From Saccharothrix sp. NRRL B-16348 (GTDB taxonomy: Bacteria > Actinomycetota > Actinomycetes > Mycobacteriales > Pseudonocardiaceae): a stretch of 64,000 nt of DNA. This document shows positions 14,266 through 21,671 of this stretch, piece by piece. Positions within the stretch are counted from its first letter, which is position 1; each line of letters opens with the position of its first letter. Made by a program: the position numbers and the translations under genes. The DNA lies in the NCBI RefSeq assembly GCF_001280085.1, contig NZ_LGED01000102.1, positions 1-64,000 of the forward strand, read 5' to 3'. Under the pieces are notes generated by a model. It saw nothing but the letters and a program-made list of their open reading frames with translations. It searched no databases and was not told where the DNA came from.

Positions 14266-14287
14266 GGTTTTTACTTACCCTGATCAA

Positions 14288-14899
14288 GTGACCACGCAGG
14301 CGGCCGAGGGGCTTCGTGACCGCAAGAAGCGGCAGACTCGCGCGGCGCTGGGGCGGGCGGCCGTTCGACTGGTCGCGGAGCACGGGCTCGACCACGTGAC
14401 CGTCGAGGACATCAGTGCCGCCGCCGACGTCTCACCTCGCACGTTCTTCAACTACTTCGGCAGCAAGGAAGACGCCGTCCTCGGTCCCGACCCGGACGCC
14501 GGCCCCCGCATCCGCGCCCGTGTGCTCGCCCAACCACCGAACCTGTCCGCGGCCGCGGCGGTGCGGGAGGCGTTGTCGGCGGAGGTCGCGGCGGAGTTGG
14601 CGGACGACCGCGAACTCTGGTCGCAGCGGATGCGCGTGGTCCAGCAGCACCCCGTGCTGTTGGCCAGGTTGTTCTCCGGTGGGGAAGCCCTGGAACGCGA
14701 ACTGGTCGCCGGCATCGCCGAACGGGTCGGCCTGCCCGCCGACGACACCTACCCGCTGCTGCTCGGCGCGGCGACGGGTGCGGCGTTCCGGGTGGCGGTG
14801 GCCCGCTGGGCGAGCACCGCGGCGCCGCTGCACGAACTGCTCGCCGAGACGCTCGACCTGATCGCCGCGGGGCTCGCCGACCCGCCCCGGCGCAGCTGA
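14288..14899 (+). CDS. TetR/AcrR family regulator of the adjacent exporter
   Basis: A 203-aa repressor-type regulator. HTH at residues 12-60: LRDRKKRQTRAALGRAAVRL, VTVEDISAAADVSPRTFFNY followed by FGSKEDAV, the hallmark TetR recognition helix. The C-terminal ligand domain (residues 65-200) is helical and resembles the TetR_C group with a W-S-Q-R-M-R-V-V-Q-Q-H-P-V-L-L-A-R segment. GTG 14288 is chosen since it starts just before the conserved basic helix and follows the operator. The exporter gene begins 86 bp downstream on the same strand, so both are probably one autoregulated unit. Ligand unknown, probably the exporter's substrate. Confidence 0.9.
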   Translation: MTTQAAEGLRDRKKRQTRAALGRAAVRLVAEHGLDHVTVEDISAAADVSPRTFFNYFGSKEDAVLGPDPDAGPRIRARVLAQPPNLSAAAAVREALSAEVAAELADDRELWSQRMRVVQQHPVLLARLFSGGEALERELVAGIAERVGLPADDTYPLLLGAATGAAFRVAVARWASTAAPLHELLAETLDLIAAGLADPPRRS

Positions 14900-14985
14900 A
14901 CGGCAGCCAAGGCGGCCAAACAGCCAAGGCAGCCAGAACCACGCACCACCGCGTCACAGTCAAAGACACCAAACTGGGGGATCCG

Positions 14986-16521
14986 ATGTCCACCGAAACC
15001 GGCACGACTTCGCGCCGGGACGTCATGCAAGCGATGTCCGGCCTGATGCTGGGCATGTTCATGGCCATCCTGGCCTCGACCATCGTGTCGAACGCGCTGC
15101 CGCGCATCATCGCGGACCTGCACGGTTCGCAGTCCGTCTACACCTGGGTCGTCACGACCGAACTGCTGGCCATGACGGCGACCGTGCCGCTGTGGGGCAA
15201 GCTCGCCGACCTCTACAGCCGCAAGCTGCTGATCCAGCTCTCGCTCGGCCTGTTCGTGGTGGGCTCGCTCATCGCGGGCTTCTCCCCGAACGTCGAGGTG
15301 CTCATCGCGAGCCGCATCGTGCAGGGCCTCGGCGCGGGCGGCATGACGGCGTTGGCCACGATCGTGATGGCGGCGATGATCCCGCCGCGGGAGATGGGTC
15401 GCTACGCGGGCATCTTCGGCGCGGTGTTCGGCGTCGGCACGGTCGCCGGCCCGCTCATCGGCGGTGTCATGGTCGACACCTCGTGGCTGGGTTGGCGCTG
15501 GTGCTTCTTCATCGGCGTCCCGTTCACCCTCGCCTCGATCTTCCTGCTCCAGCGCACGCTGCACCTGCCGATCGTGCGCAAGGAAGTCAAGATCGACTAC
15601 CTGGGCGCGGTGCTGATCGTCGGCGGTGTCTCGACGCTGCTGGTGTGGTCGACGCTGGCGGGCCACCAGTTCGAGTGGGCCTCGGCGTGGACCGCGCTGC
15701 TCGTCACGGTCGGCGTGGTGCTGCTCGGGCTGGCCGTGTGGGTGGAGTCGCGGGCGGTCGACCCGATCGTGCCGCTGACGATCTTCTCCAACCGCACGGT
15801 GGCGCTGACGACGCTGGCCAGCGCGCTGGTCGGCGTGGCGATGTTCGGCGGCACGGTGTTCCTGTCGCAGTACTTCCAGATCGGCATGGGCAAGTCGCCG
15901 ACGCAAGCCGGCCTGATGAGCCTGCCGATGATCTTCGGCCTGCTGGTGTCGTCGACCGTCGCCGGTCAGCTGATCACCAAGTGGGGCAAGTGGAAGGCGT
16001 TCCTGGTCGCCGGTGGCGTGATCATGGTCGGCGGGATGCTGCTGCTGGCCACGATCGACGCGAACACCAGCGTGTTCGTGGTCAGCGTGCACATGGCCGT
16101 GCTGGGCATCGGCGTCGGCATGCTCATGCAGAACCTGGTGCTGGCCGCGCAGAACGACGTGCCCGCGCGCGACCTCGGCGCCACCACCTCGACCCTCACG
16201 TTCTTCCGCAGCCTCGGCGGCGCGATCGGCGTGAGCGCGTTGGGCGCGGTGCTGGCGAACCGGGTGACCGCGTTGAGCGAGGAGAAGTTCGGCCCGGCGC
16301 CCGCCGGCGGCGAGGCCACGGTGCCCGACCTGTCGCTGCTGCCCGAGCCGGTGCGGGTGATCGTGCGCGAGATCTACGCCACGGCCACCGCGGAGCTGTT
16401 CCTGATCGGCGCGCCGATCGCGGTGTTGGCGCTGGTGGCGGTGCTGTTCATCAAGGAGAAGCCGCTCAAGACGCTCAGCGGTGACGAGCGGCTGGCGGCG
16501 GAGATGGCCTCGGGTCACTGA
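14986..16521 (+). CDS. DHA2-family MFS multidrug exporter
   Basis: A 511-aa proton-driven drug exporter with 14 predicted membrane helices (EmrB/QacA type). Motif A after TM2 reads GKLADLYSRKLL; motif C of antiporters is GVGTVAGPLIGGVMVD in TM5; TM1 carries the DHA2-typical MAILASTIVSNALPRII. The C-terminal region ends with a hydrophobic helix and a short cytosolic tail. ATG 14986 follows ACTGGGGGATCCG. It closely resembles the second exporter at 19100-20650 (shared GWRWCFFIGVP, MQNLVLA and FFRSLGG motifs), suggesting duplication. Regulated by the upstream TetR and perhaps also the following TetR. Confidence 0.93.
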   Translation: MSTETGTTSRRDVMQAMSGLMLGMFMAILASTIVSNALPRIIADLHGSQSVYTWVVTTELLAMTATVPLWGKLADLYSRKLLIQLSLGLFVVGSLIAGFSPNVEVLIASRIVQGLGAGGMTALATIVMAAMIPPREMGRYAGIFGAVFGVGTVAGPLIGGVMVDTSWLGWRWCFFIGVPFTLASIFLLQRTLHLPIVRKEVKIDYLGAVLIVGGVSTLLVWSTLAGHQFEWASAWTALLVTVGVVLLGLAVWVESRAVDPIVPLTIFSNRTVALTTLASALVGVAMFGGTVFLSQYFQIGMGKSPTQAGLMSLPMIFGLLVSSTVAGQLITKWGKWKAFLVAGGVIMVGGMLLLATIDANTSVFVVSVHMAVLGIGVGMLMQNLVLAAQNDVPARDLGATTSTLTFFRSLGGAIGVSALGAVLANRVTALSEEKFGPAPAGGEATVPDLSLLPEPVRVIVREIYATATAELFLIGAPIAVLALVAVLFIKEKPLKTLSGDERLAAEMASGH

Positions 16522-16551
16522 CACCGGGAAAGCACAGCGCTGAAAGACACG

Positions 16552-16592
16552 GTGTCGCACTTGTCCGGCTCGCGGTCGGACAAGTGCGACAC
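16552..16592. promoter_or_regulatory. Long perfect inverted repeat, candidate TetR operator or attenuator
   Basis: GTGTCGCACTTGTCCG (16552-16567) and its exact complement CGGACAAGTGCGACAC (16577-16592), nine-base spacer, ending eight bases before the GTG start of the second TetR gene. Sixteen perfect base pairs could be a double TetR operator, the exporter's terminator, or both. Confidence 0.7.
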
Positions 16593-16600
16593 TTTCGCGC

Positions 16601-17194
16601 GTGTCAGGACTGCGCGAACGCAAGAAGCTCGCCACCCGGACGGCGCTGGCCGACGCCGCCCTGCGGCTGTGCGTGGAGCACGGCCTCGACGGGGTGACCG
16701 TCGAACAGGTGGCCAACGAGGCGGGCGTCTCGCTGCGCACGTTCTTCAACTACTTCTCCTCCAAGGAGGAGGCCGTGGTCGCGGGTGACGTCGCCACGGC
16801 CGCCGCGTTCGTCCACGCCTTCGCGGCCCGGCCCGAGGACGAGCCGGTGCTGCGCGCGTTGCGGGCGGCCCTGGTCGACGTCGTGCCCGACCGGATCGAC
16901 CCGGAACGGGTGGCGCAGCTGCGCGCGTTGCGCCGCACCCCCGCCCTGCTGCCGCACCAGATCGCCGCGTTCGCCGTGCAGGAACGGGAACTCGCCGCCG
17001 CCGTCGCCGCACGGGTGGGCGTCGACCCGGCCACCGACCTCTACCCGGCGATGTTCGCGGCCACCGTGATGGCGACCCTGCGGGTGGTCGTCGGCTGGTG
17101 GCTGGACGCCGCCGAACGACCCGAGCTGTCCGACCTGATCGGCGTGATGATCGACCGGCTGGACGTGGGTTTCTCCGCCGTGCGCCCGGACTAG
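16601..17194 (+). CDS. TetR/AcrR family regulator
   Basis: A 197-aa regulator. HTH: LRERKKLATRTALADAALRL and VTVEQVANEAGVSLRTFFNY with FSSKEEAV. The C-terminal domain (from residue 65) contains a MftR-like segment, AQLRALRRTPALLPHQIAAF, and ends in VVGWWLDAAERPELSDLIGV, the common C-terminal pattern of MftR-type TetR proteins. GTG 16601 gives the usual short basic leader. A perfect 16-bp-arm dyad lies just upstream. It follows the exporter by 79 bp and overlaps the convergent P450 gene by four bases. Which of the two TetR proteins controls the exporter cannot be told from sequence alone. Confidence 0.9.
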   Translation: MSGLRERKKLATRTALADAALRLCVEHGLDGVTVEQVANEAGVSLRTFFNYFSSKEEAVVAGDVATAAAFVHAFAARPEDEPVLRALRAALVDVVPDRIDPERVAQLRALRRTPALLPHQIAAFAVQERELAAAVAARVGVDPATDLYPAMFAATVMATLRVVVGWWLDAAERPELSDLIGVMIDRLDVGFSAVRPD

Positions 17195-18447
17195 GCGTCC
17201 CAGGTGACGGGGAGCGCGTGCACGCCGTAGACGAGCATGTCGTCGCGCATCGGCACCTCCGCCGCGGGCACGGCCAGGCGCAGTCCGGGCAGCCTGCTCA
17301 GCAGCCCGGTGAACCCGGCGGTCATCTCCACCCGTGCCAGCTGCTGGCCGAGGCACTGGTGCACGCCGTGCCCGAACGCGAGGTGCGGTCCGCGCGGGCG
17401 GGTCACGTCCAGCACGTCCGGCCGCGGGTACTGGTACGGGTCGCGGTTGCCCGCGGGCACGGAGACCAGCACCGTCGAGTCGGCCGGGACGACCTCGCCC
17501 GCGATCTCCACCTCCGCCAGCGTGGTGCGGACGACTCCGAGGTGGACGATCGACAGGTAGCGCAGCAGCTCCTCGACCGCGCCGCCGATCAACGACGGGT
17601 CGTCGTGCAGGGCGGCGAGCTGCTCGGGGTGCTCCAGCAGCGCGAACGTGCCCAGCGCCAGCATGTTGGCGGTCGTCTCGTGGCCCGCGACCAGCAGCAG
17701 GTTCGCCATGCCGATCAGCTCGTCGTCGGTGAGCGTCGGGTCGGCCTCGATCAGGCCGGACAGCATGTCGTCGGTCGGCTTGGCGCGCTTGCTCCGCACG
17801 AGGCCGTGCATGAAGGCACGCAGCTCGTCGGCGAGGCGCATCATCTCGGCCACGGGCACGTCCAGGCGCAGCAGCTGCCCGGTGCGCTCCTGGAACTCGC
17901 CGCGGTCGGCGTACTCGACGCCGAGCAGCTCGCAGATCACCAGTGACGGCACCGGCAGCGCGAAAGCCCGCACGAGGTCCGCGCCCGGTCCGGCGGCGAT
18001 CATCGCGTCGAGGTGGTCGCTGACGATCCGCTGGATGCGCGGTTCGAGCTGACGCATCCGGCGCACGGTGAACTGGCCGGTGAGGAGCTTGCGGTACCGG
18101 GTGTGCTCGGGCGGGTCCATGGTGATGAAGCTGCCGGCCCTCGCCCGTTCGTCGGTCAGCCGGGCGCGGATCGGCTGGGGCAGCTTCTCCAGCACGCGGC
18201 GGCTGCGGAACCGGTCCGAGCTCAGCCGCGGGTCGCCGAGCAGGGTCCGGGCCAGTTCGTGGCTGGTGACGATCCACACCGGATCGCCGTCGAGCATGGT
18301 CATCCGGTGCACCGGCCCCTGCTCGCCGAGGCGGGTCAGGGCGCTCGGCGGGTCGAACGGGCCGGCGTCGCGCCGGGTGAACTCGGGCGGCAGGGGCACG
18401 GTCGGCCGGCCGGTGGAGGGGCGTTTCTCCTGGGAAGCGGTGGTCAT
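17191..18447 (-). CDS. Cytochrome P450 (CYP107/CYP105-like class)
   Basis: A 418-aa soluble bacterial P450 that needs ferredoxin and a reductase from elsewhere. Diagnostic segments: MDPPEHTRYRKLLTGQFTVR, the I-helix LLLVAGHETTANML (252-265) with the O2-activating Glu-Thr, ExxR in the K-helix (Glu293-Arg296), and the haem loop FGHGVHQCLGQQLAR with Cys365 as axial ligand. ATG 18447 is chosen as the first Met compatible with the conserved PLPPEF..RDAGPFDPP start; the frame is open upstream to 18609 but that part holds operator sequences. Flanked by two exporter/regulator pairs, it probably belongs to a detoxification or tailoring island. Substrate unknown. Confidence 0.93.
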   Translation of the reverse strand: MTTASQEKRPSTGRPTVPLPPEFTRRDAGPFDPPSALTRLGEQGPVHRMTMLDGDPVWIVTSHELARTLLGDPRLSSDRFRSRRVLEKLPQPIRARLTDERARAGSFITMDPPEHTRYRKLLTGQFTVRRMRQLEPRIQRIVSDHLDAMIAAGPGADLVRAFALPVPSLVICELLGVEYADRGEFQERTGQLLRLDVPVAEMMRLADELRAFMHGLVRSKRAKPTDDMLSGLIEADPTLTDDELIGMANLLLVAGHETTANMLALGTFALLEHPEQLAALHDDPSLIGGAVEELLRYLSIVHLGVVRTTLAEVEIAGEVVPADSTVLVSVPAGNRDPYQYPRPDVLDVTRPRGPHLAFGHGVHQCLGQQLARVEMTAGFTGLLSRLPGLRLAVPAAEVPMRDDMLVYGVHALPVTWDA

Positions 18448-18519
18448 CGACGGTCCGTTCCCGACCCGGCGTGACCGGGCCGCTGCTCGGTGTAGTGGGT
18501 GACTCACGGTACCAAAACG

Positions 18520-18532
18520 TGCACTGTGTGCA
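18520..18532. promoter_or_regulatory. Dyad near the P450 promoter
   Basis: TGCAC-TGT-GTGCA, within the 188-bp divergent region between the P450 (start 18447) and the MarR gene (start 18636). Same half-sites as the 14236-14265 dyad and the 18568-18584 palindrome. Confidence 0.5.
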
Positions 18533-18567
18533 GCTTTTTCGCTGTAACTCACTGCACAACGAGAAAA

Positions 18568-18584
18568 CTTGCACGACGTGCAAG
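18568..18584. promoter_or_regulatory. Candidate MarR operator
   Basis: Perfect 8-bp dyad CTTGCACG-A-CGTGCAAG, 51 bp upstream of the MarR start. MarR proteins typically bind palindromes of this size in divergent promoters, so P450 and exporter may be co-repressed. Confidence 0.65.
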
Positions 18585-18635
18585 ATTGAGTGATAGTTGT
18601 ATGCGGCAAGCAATGCGAGGAGACAGGGGGGCGGC

Positions 18636-19103
18636 ATGGACGCCGTCGCGCGGCAGCTGGAAGACCGGGTGCGTGACCTGCTGAGGGTCGTGCGGATGGT
18701 CAGGCAGCGACACCACGCGCTGCCTCCCGGTCTGATCGGCACGCTCGGCCTGATCGACCGCGCCGCCGCGAACCCCGCGGGCACGAGCGGGTGCCACGCC
18801 AAGGAGTTGGCCACCAGCGCCGGGCTCGACCCGTCCACGGTGAGCCGGGCGGTGGCCGCGCTGGTCGCCAACGGCCTGGTCGAACGACGCGCCGATCCCG
18901 CCGACGGCCGCGCCAGCATCCTCGTGGTGACCGAACGCGGCCACGCCGAACTGGCCGACGCCCGCGACTGGTACGACCGGCTGCTGGGCCGCGCGCTCGC
19001 CGACTGGAGCCCTGAAGAGGTCGAGGCGCTGACCCGAGCCCTGGGGCGCCTGACCACCGACGTCGAAGGAGCCCTCGGCTCCACCTTGGAGGCCGCGCGA
19101 TGA
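18636..19103 (+). CDS. MarR family regulator
   Basis: A 155-aa winged-helix regulator: RVVRMVRQRHHALPPGLIGT, the HTH CHAKELATSAGLDPSTVSRA, and the wing LVERRADPADGRASILVVTE, which includes the DxRxxxxxLT-type MarR wing. C-terminal dimerisation helices contain LADWSPEEVEALTRALGRL. ATG 18636 has AGGAGACAGGGGGG upstream. Its stop overlaps the exporter's ATG (ATGA), so the pair is translationally coupled. It probably represses itself, the exporter and perhaps the divergent P450, with release by a phenolic or drug ligand. Confidence 0.93.
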   Translation: MDAVARQLEDRVRDLLRVVRMVRQRHHALPPGLIGTLGLIDRAAANPAGTSGCHAKELATSAGLDPSTVSRAVAALVANGLVERRADPADGRASILVVTERGHAELADARDWYDRLLGRALADWSPEEVEALTRALGRLTTDVEGALGSTLEAAR

Positions 19104-20650
19104 GCGCACCCGCCACCACCACCGGCACGATGAGCCACCGGCAAGTGCTGGAGGCCCTGAGCGGACTGCTGCTGGTGCTGTTCGTCGCGATGCTCAGCGG
19201 CACCGTGGTCTCGACAGCGTTGCCGCAGATCATCGGCGCGCTCAACGGCTCGCAGACCCAGTACACCTGGGTGGTCACCGCGACCCTGCTGACCGCGACC
19301 GCCACCACGCCCGTCTGGGGCAAGCTCGCGGACCTGTTCGACAAGAAGACCCTGGTCCAGGTCGCGATCGTGATCTTCGTGGTCGGCTCGGTGGTCAGCG
19401 GCTTCGCGCAGAGCGCGGGCCAGCTCATCGCGGCACGCGCGTTCCAGGGCATCGGCGTCGGCGGTCTGCAGGCGTTGGTGCAGGTGGTGATCGCGGCGAT
19501 GATCCCGCCACGCGAACGCGGCCGGTACAACGGCTACCTCGGCGGCGTGATGGCGCTGGCCACGGTCGGCGGACCGCTGCTCGGCGGCCTCATCGTGGAC
19601 ACCCCGTGGCTGGGCTGGCGCTGGTGCTTCTTCATCGGCGTGCCGGTCGCGGTGATCGCGTTGTTCGTGCTCCAGGCCACGTTGAAGGTGAAGACGGTCC
19701 GGCGGGACGACGTGCGCATCGACTACTGGGGCGCGAGCCTGATCGCGCTCGGCGTGAGCGTGCTGCTGGTGTGGATCTCGTTCGTGGACGGCTCGTTCGG
19801 ATGGCTGTCGTGGCAGAGCTTCACGATGGTCGGCGCGTCGGTGGCGCTGCTCGGCGCGGCCATCGCGGTGGAGGCCCGTGCCGCGGAACCGGTGGTGCCG
19901 CTGGGGATCGTCAAGCAGCGCACGACGGCGTTGGCCATCCTCGCGAGCGTGGCGGTGGGCATGGCGATGTTCGGCGGCGCGGTGTTCCTCGGCCAGTACT
20001 TCCAGATCGGCCGCGGCTACAGCCCGACCGAGGCCGGCCTGCTGACCATCCCGATGATGGTGGGCGTGCTGGGCGCGTCCATCGTGTCCGGGCGGCTGAT
20101 CACCAAGACCGGCCGGATCAAGCCGTACATCGTGGCGGGCGCGGCCACGCTGGTGCTCGGGTTCCTGGCGCTGGGCCAGATCGACCACGACACGTCGCTG
20201 GTGCTGGTCGGCGGCGCGATGCTGCTCGTGGGCGTCGGTGTCGGCCTGAGCATGCAGAACCTGGTGCTCGCGGTGCAGAACACGGTGCCGTTGAAGGACA
20301 TCGGCTCGGCCAGCTCCACCATCGCGTTCTTCCGGTCGCTCGGCGGCACGATCGGCGTGTCGGTGCTCGGCGCGGTGCTGGCGCGCCGGGTGGAGGAGCA
20401 CATCACCCGCGACCTGACCGCGGCGGGCATCCCCGCGGGCGGCGCGGGCGGCGGCAACCTCAACCTGAACGTGCTGCCGGACGCGGTGCAGCACATCGTC
20501 CGCAACGCGTACGGCGACGCCACCGGCCACATCTTCCTGATCTCGTCGGCCATCGCGGTGATCGGCGTGGTCGCGGCCCTGCTGCTCAAGCCGATCACGT
20601 TGCGCACCAGCCTCGACCTGGCCGAGGAGAAGCCCAAAGTCGACGCCTGA
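19100..20650 (+). CDS. DHA2-family MFS multidrug exporter, second copy
   Basis: A 516-aa 14-helix exporter. Motif A is GKLADLFDKKTLVQ; motif C in TM5 is LATVGGPLLGGLIVD; TM1 carries VAMLSGTVVSTALPQII. It parallels the 14986-16521 exporter through its length (shared TYTWVVT, MIPPRE, GWRWCFFIGVP, YFQIG, SMQNLVLA-like and IAFFRSLGGTIGVS stretches), so the two are paralogues, each paired with a regulator of a different family. An insertion rich in Gly/Asn (GGGNLNLNVLP) precedes the last helices. It is coupled by a four-base overlap to the MarR gene. Confidence 0.93.
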   Translation: MSAPATTTGTMSHRQVLEALSGLLLVLFVAMLSGTVVSTALPQIIGALNGSQTQYTWVVTATLLTATATTPVWGKLADLFDKKTLVQVAIVIFVVGSVVSGFAQSAGQLIAARAFQGIGVGGLQALVQVVIAAMIPPRERGRYNGYLGGVMALATVGGPLLGGLIVDTPWLGWRWCFFIGVPVAVIALFVLQATLKVKTVRRDDVRIDYWGASLIALGVSVLLVWISFVDGSFGWLSWQSFTMVGASVALLGAAIAVEARAAEPVVPLGIVKQRTTALAILASVAVGMAMFGGAVFLGQYFQIGRGYSPTEAGLLTIPMMVGVLGASIVSGRLITKTGRIKPYIVAGAATLVLGFLALGQIDHDTSLVLVGGAMLLVGVGVGLSMQNLVLAVQNTVPLKDIGSASSTIAFFRSLGGTIGVSVLGAVLARRVEEHITRDLTAAGIPAGGAGGGNLNLNVLPDAVQHIVRNAYGDATGHIFLISSAIAVIGVVAALLLKPITLRTSLDLAEEKPKVDA

Positions 20651-20768
20651 CGGGCGGGAGTTGGCGAGAACCCGTCGAGGTGTGGCACTCCGGCCACTGC
20701 CGCGCCGGCCGAGGTGCTCCTAACGTCCAGGGCGCAACGATCACCTGCGACGACAAGGACCGCCAACC

Positions 20769-21215
20769 ATGGTCGTGGTCTCGGCACTGCTCATCGGCGT
20801 GCTGTACGTGCTCCTGAACTCCTTCATCCCCGACCGGCACCGCCGACCGTTCAACGCGATCATGGTCGGCGGCGCCGGCGCGGCGTACCTCAGCGGCGGC
20901 GGGCTCGGCGCGTGGGAGTTCGGCATCACCGCCGTCATCACGTTCTGCGCCTACCGCGGCCTGAAGTCGTGGACGTTCATCGGCATCGGGTGGCTCGTGC
21001 ACACGGCCGCGGACGTGGCGCACCACGTCCACGGCAACCCGATCGTGCCGTTCGCCGAGCACTCGTCGCTGGGCTGCGCGATCTGCGACCCGGTGATCGC
21101 CCTGTGGGCCTTCGCGGGCGGTCCGGGCTTCCGGTCAATGACCCCCGCAGCACTCGTGCGGACTTTCCGCCTCCGCCGGGCGCAGCACGCCGCCGACGGC
21201 GGGCTCCACCAGTAG
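20769..21215 (+). CDS. DUF6010 family membrane protein
   Basis: A 148-aa protein with about four membrane helices: VVVSALLIGVLYVLLNSFI, the glycine-rich AIMVGGAGAAYLSGGG, ITAVITFCAYRG, and FIGIGWLVHTAADVAHHVHG. The HHVHGNPIVPFAEHSSLGCA stretch followed by CDPVIALWAFAGGP is the recognisable DUF6010 signature, with conserved His and two Cys that may bind metal or a cofactor. Function unknown. ATG 20769 follows ACAAGGACCG. The C-terminal tail overlaps the convergent hypothetical gene by 81 bp, so the true stop region of one of the two should be checked. Confidence 0.75.
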   Translation: MVVVSALLIGVLYVLLNSFIPDRHRRPFNAIMVGGAGAAYLSGGGLGAWEFGITAVITFCAYRGLKSWTFIGIGWLVHTAADVAHHVHGNPIVPFAEHSSLGCAICDPVIALWAFAGGPGFRSMTPAALVRTFRLRRAQHAADGGLHQ

Positions 21216-21671
21216 CAGCAGTTCGCCGTCACGGCACACCGGGCGCAGGAAGCCCAGCGTCCGCACCGGGTCGGTCGGCGCGACCTCGACGCCGATGCCG
21301 ACCACCCGGTCGATCGCCGACACCGCCACCACCTCGGCCGCGGGGTGCGTGCCGGTGAGCGCCGACTGGCCGGGGAACCGGACGCACCGGCCGTCGGCGC
21401 GGTCGCGGCCCGCCCGGGCGGCGCGTGCGGCCGGAGTGCCGGAGTCGTCGAGCACGACCACGGGTCCGCCCAACGCCTCCGCCAGCCGGTCCACGTCCAC
21501 CTCGCCGGGCACGTGCGCGGACAGCGTGGTGACGGCGACCGGCCCGGACCGGTCGACGTGCGTGCACACGAAGTCCGCCGGCACGCCGTCGAACGCCGCC
21601 AGCAGCAGCGCGTCCACGTGCGCCGCGCCGTGCTCGCCGGCCAGGGCGGGCACGGCGCCGAGCCAGGTCAT
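21135..21671 (-). CDS. Hypothetical protein downstream of the PHP-domain gene
   Basis: Not recognised. The 178-aa frame from ATG 21671 is Ala/Val-rich with an alternating strand/helix pattern: DALLLAAFDGVPADFVCTHV, PVAVTTLSAHVPGEVDVDRL, GGPVVVLDDSGTPAARAAR, AEVVAVSAIDRVVGIGVEV. The C-terminus has a CCGGH ending and no signal peptide is seen. Third-position bias supports coding. The start overlaps the stop of the PHP gene by one base (TGATG), so it is translationally coupled and probably functions with it. It overlaps the DUF6010 gene on the other strand. Confidence 0.6.
   Translation of the reverse strand: MTWLGAVPALAGEHGAAHVDALLLAAFDGVPADFVCTHVDRSGPVAVTTLSAHVPGEVDVDRLAEALGGPVVVLDDSGTPAARAARAGRDRADGRCVRFPGQSALTGTHPAAEVVAVSAIDRVVGIGVEVAPTDPVRTLGFLRPVCRDGELLLLVEPAVGGVLRPAEAESPHECCGGH

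Larger units (their letters stand above)
13816..14287. other. Non-coding interval between DUF2695 and tetR genes
   Basis: 472 bp without a supportable gene. It contains a hairpin terminator (14004-14029), a G-run tract (14118-14218) and a nested operator dyad (14236-14265). Frames open across it are strongly repetitive in Gly/Arg and lack coding bias. Confidence 0.5.

Noticed and set aside
16604..20530. Long minus-strand frame through the efflux island
   Set aside because: Antisense shadow of the exporter, MarR and TetR genes; His/Arg/Ala-rich with no recognisable domain. The true minus-strand gene is the P450 at 17191-18447.
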